A DNA stretch of 64,000 nt from positions 124,001-188,000 of the forward strand of contig SAUG01000050.1 in the NCBI GenBank assembly GCA_011316305.1, in the 5' to 3' direction. Made by a program: the position numbers and the translations under genes. This stretch comes from Rusavskia elegans. Its lineage: Eukaryota; Ascomycota; Lecanoromycetes; Teloschistales; Teloschistaceae. The notes below the pieces were generated by a model, which saw only the letters and a program-made list of their open reading frames with translations, did no database searches and was not told the origin of the DNA. This document shows positions 58,957 through 64,000 of the stretch, one piece after another. Within the stretch, counting starts at the first letter, position 1. Every line of letters starts with the position of its first letter.

Positions 58957-61900
58957 TTACCATTGAGCACTGACTGGCAGATCCCTGGAACTAGCCCCAA
59001 TACTGATGGTGAATTTGCCTTCAGTAGGCATCACCCAGTTGCCCAGCCCTCTTGACCAGTAGCTAAAGTCCTTCCTTGTGAGCTCAATCTCAATATCCTG
59101 GCTCTTGCTAGCCTCCAGCTCGATCTTCTCGAAGCCCCTGAGCTGTCTGACTGGAAAGTCAATCTTATCACCCGTACTAGCGTCAACGACACCTTCTGGA
59201 AACGATACATAGACTTGCACAACCTGTTTCCCTTTTCGGCTTCCCGTGTTCTTTAGGCTGATTTTGACGGAGAGGTGGGGTGTGTACAGATCTGGATTAC
59301 CGCCTTCTGCACCACCAGCAGGTGAAGGGGGCTGGACTTGATCGTAACCTTTAGGGTATGGGTATTTTCCAGGAGTGATATCGGATGTACTTGAGATATA
59401 AGGATAGATGCGGCCCTTCAGTTTGCGGAAGTTAGGCGGGAAAAGAGCCGTCGACGGGTCAGGGAGATCCGTTGGGTATGTGGGAGGTGCAGCCTGTGGG
59501 TCAAGCCTTGGAGCCGGTAAAGCAGACTTAGGCTTTTTCTCTGTGAGACTGAGGTTGGAGAATTCGAAAGTTGTATATGAAAGGCCGAATCCAAACTCGT
59601 ATCGTGGTGTTATGTCGTGCTTGTCAAAATGTCGATAATCGATGTACAGACGTTCCGTAAAGTCCTGCTGTGGGACTACGCCGTTGGGATAATACATGAT
59701 CTGGCCACCAGGGCCATAATCAGAAAGAGATTTACCTACAGTGTATGGAAGACGGCCGCTGGCATCGACTTCGCCAAAAAGGACATCGGCAAGTGCATTA
59801 CCGCTTTCTTGGCCGGGAAGATTGGCCAGGAGGACAGCTTTCAGGTTGGGGAGGTCAATCCAGCGTTCCAGAACCACTGGGCCCACAGCGTGGACAACAA
59901 CGATTGTGTCGCTTTTGCCTTTTCCACAACCCCGCGCTACTTTCTGTACCAGCTGGTCACCACCCTTCTGGGGGAAGAGATCATTCCGGTCGCCGCGGAC
60001 ACCGTTCCATGACTCGAACCCCTCACCACCGTCGGAGTTGACGAAGACGATGCAGAGATCTTGATCATGAAGGAGCGACGAGGACGCTTTGACTGGGATA
60101 TCGTTGGAAAGCAGATGTGTAATCTCCACGGAGTCGGAATCGAAAGCGGATTGCAATGCCTCGAGGGGTGTTATTAGATATGGAAAATCGGCAGCTCCAC
60201 TTCCCCAGCCGGAACCAAGTGTTCCTTGATTGCAGCTCCGATCAGGGCACGCATTAGGACCATCGCCTGGTCCAGCATCCTCTCCAAAGATGGCAACGCG
60301 GTATTTGGCTGCTGACTCTCTCTTCTTGCTGGATCCCTTCTTGCTTAGTGGGAGTATCCCTCCTTCGTTCTTTACGAGAACCGTTCCTTCGCTTGCGATT
60401 TGCTTAGCCAAGAGCCCATGAGAATCATTACCATTGCCTTGAACGTCGATGAATTTGTTGACCTCAGCTTTGGTTTTGTCGTCACTACCAGGATGTATCA
60501 GGCCAATTTTGTGGTCGGTGAAGGAGGAGAAGTTTGGCCCGCCTTTGCCTTCTGGAGGAGGTGGAGGCCACTGGGTCCGGTTATCCTGCTTGAGTTGGTA
60601 CCAAGTTGCTACTACACGAGAGGCCATATCATTAAGTCGCTCCAATGGTAGTGATCCATTCAAAGCTGCCTCTGTCAGACGTGAACCCCATAGAGATTTG
60701 CCATCTGCCCAGAGGAGCCCATCTCCCGGCATGGTCATATCCAAGCCAGCGAGAGCACTTGCAACTCCGCTACGTTGGGCCAGCCAGTCTGACTGCACGA
60801 AACCTTGAAAGCCGAGTTCGTCCTTAAGTATGCCATTCATTAGCTTGCTATTGCCGCAAGCATATGAGTTGTTGACCTGATTGTAGCCACACATAACGCT
60901 TCCCAACCCAGCTCTGACGCTTTCGGCGAAAGGCCAAAGGTACAACTCGTGTAGTGTTCGATCGTCCAGATTTGAGGATAAAGCGTTCGGTAACCCCCAT
61001 TCAAAGGGCTGTCGGAAGTGCTCCTGCTCGTTGGCGACGAGATGCTTGGCCGTTGCTATAACTCCGGACTCTTGAATACCCTTGATCTCTTCCGAAGCTG
61101 CCACGGCTTGCAGCACAGGATCTGGACCAAAGCCTTCCCAGTTTCTACCACCCGCTGGCATACGTCCAAGAGGTCCCATGGCGGGGCCCAAGAGTATATT
61201 GACACCTTTTAATTTTGCTTCTAGACCATGGGCCTTGCCTTTTCGATACATCAAATCTTTGTTCCACGTCGCTCCGACAGTGATGCCAGCAGGAAAAGCT
61301 GTAGCGTGATCCACAAACCGAAGACCGAGTGGCCCATCCTGAATACATAGGGCAGGAAAACCGACGCCATTCGCCGGAGCAGTGTTGCCTACACACAAGT
61401 CTTGAGACCAGCCGGTACCTGACGTGACATTGACTTTTTCGACCACCGTCATCTTCTGCACCATGACCGCAGCCTTCTTGTAGCTCTCTTCCCATGACTT
61501 GACAGTACCTCCTCGAGGGGACGGATACCATGGAGGTGATTGCTACAGATATGATCAGTTTGGCTGTAGGTGAAGGCTGGTGGTGCACCTACTCCATCCT
61601 TTGGTGCTGTTTTGTACACCCAGAACACTCCGCTTCCGGATGCAATCAAGAAAAGAGCCAAGAGAGCTCCAGTAGTGATGAAACAAATCTTGTAACGTGA
61701 GCAGCATCCTCTGGCTTTCAGCTTCCCAGCTAGACTGCCACGTCCGGTGTCCTTGCGGTCTTTGTAATTGCGATCAGCTGTCTGGTATCTGCCAAACAAT
61801 CTCTGGGCCCATGTTGCAAAAATTCCTTGCTTTGGACGATCATCGTGGATTTCCAGTTTGTCCAGACGCCGGTCAGATTCGCCCGACGACCTGTATGGGT

Positions 61901-62033
61901 CATCGTGGAACTTCTGTTGCGAGCCATCCCATCTATCATGTAAGAGACCCTCCCTTGTAGGACTGAGTCCGCTTGTCCGCGTCATCTGACTGGAGGTGTG
62001 GAAGATCCTGGGTACCGGCGTACGACGTTGCAT
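58957..62033 (-). CDS. GH3 family beta-glucosidase with N-terminal membrane anchor
   Basis: Releases glucose from the ends of beta-glucosides. Model complement(58957..61542, 61593..62033), 1,008 aa. Residues 1-114 form a charged cytosolic tail; a single membrane segment lies at about 115-139 (YKICFITTGALLALFLIASG). The GH3 N-domain starts near WEESYKKAAVMVQKMT and contains QDGPLGLRF, GRNWEGFGPDP, KHLVANEQEHFR and the nucleophile Asp in GFVQSDW (about residue 399). The second domain (LVKNEGGILPLSKKG) and a fibronectin-III-like C-domain with QVYVSFPEGV are complete. Membrane-anchored GH3 enzymes of this build are known in Aspergillus (BglE/F-like group), so the anchor is probably genuine. The 50-nt intron (61543-61592) starts GTAGGT and ends CTGTAG just after the anchor. 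Confidence 0.94.
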
Positions 62034-62750
62034 TTACACATGGTCGAGGGAGGGGTTGCGAAAGGGGGTGAATACACAGATACATACTTTTCGATAGCTC
62101 GATACCACCGTATTTGGATGCCAAGACCAAAGCAACGTCACGTAAACAAACGCTCACTAACCCCAACCGAAAACAGCGTAGACGCCTGCGGTGAGTAAGG
62201 TATCGTTTAGATCCTCTCAGCCCCTTCGATTTGGCGGTGTGGGTATTCGATACCTCGACTGCCAGCCAAAATCGGACGTTCTACGGAGTACCATTGCATG
62301 AGAATATAGTCCTAGTGTCCGGAGTTCTCTGCTCACCACGAGACTTTCTAACGATATCATAGCAGTTGAACCTTTTATCAAGGAGGTTGAGCACTCAAGC
62401 ACCTCTCTTTGCAGGTTCACATATGTGTCATATCGTTTGAATTTGTTCCAATGGATGTGACACTTGCCAGTATTCTCTGTCTTGCATTTCTGCCCACAAA
62501 TAGAACTGGTCGTCACGAGTGTGATATCAACCATGCCGAGTCCAGGGAAACCGTATAGGATCTTGCAGCTAATGGCCTTATTCAGGTGACTGTGAAAGGA
62601 TACCCATCACCTAATACTCTATCATCTATATTAGTCTATCATCTAAATGTTCACCAACCGAAGCCGCAACCATACACCAACTTTCGTCGACATCTGCATC
62701 ATGTTTCACAGAAGGGGTCGAAGATGCCTAAGCCAAAGGCTCAAGTATCT
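62034..62750. other. Intergenic, about 0.7 kb
   Basis: Upstream of the GH3 gene and downstream of the last gene. A 105-codon minus-strand frame at 62217-62534 has no signature. Confidence 0.4.
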
Positions 62751-63861
62751 CTATCTCGTAACATCTAGTCGACGTCGGTTATCTTTCTTTATACTGCCGG
62801 CCCCTTTAACAATGCCAAATTCAAGAATCCCAAATTCCACCGCCCGTGCTGTACCTTTCTTCTTATGCTGGTCCAACTCCCACATCAGCAATCTGTCGAC
62901 TGTTTCCATTACTAATCCGTACGTCAAAGTCTTACGTGGCGCGGCGGACATTTTGATTTGAACTCCTTCAGCCAGCGTTTTCCAAAGCTCGCCGTGATCG
63001 ATGGGCCGGTTTGGGCCAACACGCTGAATGTTCTCTAACGCCCAGTCCTTTGTGACGGCGAGAATGTTGATCACTGCAATGATGTTGAGGCGTGAGAAGA
63101 AAGATGGGTGGATATCGACGTGTACATTGGGATTCATGCGCACTGGTAAAGGAACAGTGCTGCTGGTGAATTGTTAGCAGCTATGGAAGTTCTTGAGACG
63201 GTAAACTATCTCACATGTTTTTGCCGTTCATTAACAGCGGGACTGGAAGACTTCGTACTAGATTGGGCTGTCGTGTCTCTTTTTTTCGACGTACATCAAC
63301 GTATCCCAGGAAGTCTTTCCCTCCGGTTGCGAGGTTGACACGACATGAAGACTCTTGAAACCGCTTGGCTCGGACTAGAAAATCTTGCAGTCCTTCGATG
63401 ACTTCTCCGGTCATTGCCCAGGTCAAGCCTCGACCCAATTCTTGCGAGCTCTTTGCGACAAATTCGAGCTCCCCGCCCTGATCCCATTCAAATGAATTTA
63501 TGGGGAAGCCCATGGCCCCGCCGAATCTCGTGATTCTTTCTGCCACAACATCGTGAGTGACAAGGAGGAAGCTTGCAAGGGAAGGTCCGTCTAATTTGGC
63601 TCCGAAGGTTATCGTAAGCACGAGGTCGGTACCCTTGATAGGATAGGTATCTCCATTGAAGCGTGTGACGTCGAACGGAACGTCCGATAAGAGAGTATCA
63701 GTCGAAGATATTTCTGACGGTGATTGCACGTTCGCCTTGGGTACAATGATATCGGATGTCGGGATCTGCCTCACAGATGATCCAGGTGATATCGGTTGTG
63801 CCAGGCGTGGGGTGGCGTGGAGAGTAAGTGCGAGTAACAAAGGCAATACTGCGAGTTTCAT
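62751..63861 (-). CDS. Secreted hypothetical protein, 352 aa, two similar halves
   Basis: Model complement(62751..63162, 63215..63861). ATG 63861 begins a clear signal peptide (MKLAVLPLLLALTLHATPRL). The first half contains LASFLLVTHDVVAERI, GLTWAMTGEVIEGLQDFLV and LGYVDVRRK; the second half contains RLNIIAVINILAV, TLTYGLVMETVDRLL and FGIVKGAG. The order (beta region, helix, LTxxM/G-led helix, V-rich strand) repeats, so an internal duplication is likely. The same plan is visible in the secreted protein at 33647-34576. The intron 63163-63214 ends in CAGCAG, so exon 2 can start at 63162 or 63159 and the protein may gain or lose one residue. No catalytic motif recognised; function unknown. Confidence 0.75.
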
Positions 63862-64000
63862 TCTCCGCTACAGAGCCTTGTAATTGCTATGCACCTCGCA
63901 GTGGGAGCCGCCAATAGATAATCAATGCAGACCACATTCCACGATCATTGCTTCTCCTCATCCCTCACATCAATGAACTAATAACTCGCCCTTGGTTCCT

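Noticed and set aside
1..64000. Secondary-metabolite cluster, CRISPR array, integrated virus or intact transposon
   Set aside because: No PKS, NRPS or terpene synthase, no regularly spaced repeats, no polymerase, integrase or capsid-like frames, and no terminal inverted or long terminal repeats seen by eye.

Overview
This window looks like nuclear DNA of a filamentous ascomycete (Pezizomycotina). Dothideomycetes is my best guess, because of the mix of short secreted proteins, a hyphal-type GT2 glycosyltransferase and a NACHT-ankyrin gene. Genes carry short introns of about 41-240 nt with GT..AG ends and CTNA-type branch sites, are spread over both strands, and are not in operons. There is an intron-containing nuclear tRNA gene. 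I saw no mitochondrial, bacterial or viral segment, no intact transposon and no rDNA. Exon limits below were worked out by hand from reading frames, splice motifs and protein family patterns; each multi-exon model given sums to a whole number of codons unless stated.

Layout. 0-4 kb: a decayed NLR-like (NACHT-ankyrin) gene with a damaged P-loop and two in-frame stops. 4-12 kb: an F-box-like hypothetical, fumarase, a yapsin/pepsin-type aspartic protease and a small secreted protein. 12.8-18.5 kb: a 1,452-aa WDR59/Sea3-type SEA complex subunit, divergent from a UBC13-type E2. 19.7-23.3 kb: a large Cys-rich unknown and ribosomal protein eL24. 24.6-31 kb: an uncertain gene, a membrane-anchored alpha-amylase and a broken coiled-coil gene. 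32-35 kb: a repeat-containing coiled-coil protein and a pair of adjacent small proteins, at least one secreted. 35.9-38.9 kb: GT2 glycosyltransferase. 42-43.5 kb: membrane-anchored GH16. 46.5-48.6 kb: 2-methylcitrate dehydratase. 49.4-51.4 kb: SET-domain protein. 52 kb: tRNA-Lys(UUU). 52.5-53.1 kb: cupin. 53.9-56.4 kb: Zn2Cys6 regulator. 57.6-58.5 kb: BED-finger/DUF3237 protein. 59-62 kb: membrane-anchored GH3 beta-glucosidase. 62.8-63.9 kb: secreted protein.

Functional themes. Core genes (fumarase, eL24, UBC13, Sea3, methylcitrate dehydratase) are mixed with cell-surface and secreted functions. Three unrelated glycoside hydrolases (GH13, GH16, GH3) all have the same unusual build: a cytosolic tail, one N-terminal membrane segment and an outside catalytic domain. 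With the GT2 enzyme they suggest surface glucan handling, but they are scattered over 35 kb and do not form a tight cluster. Two genes (the NLR at the left edge and a coiled-coil gene near 30 kb) are broken by stop codons, most of which would fit C-to-T changes. I did not find a clear new defence-type or biosynthetic system. The best leads are the NLR relic, the anchored hydrolases, the BED-DUF3237 fusion and the secreted two-domain protein family.
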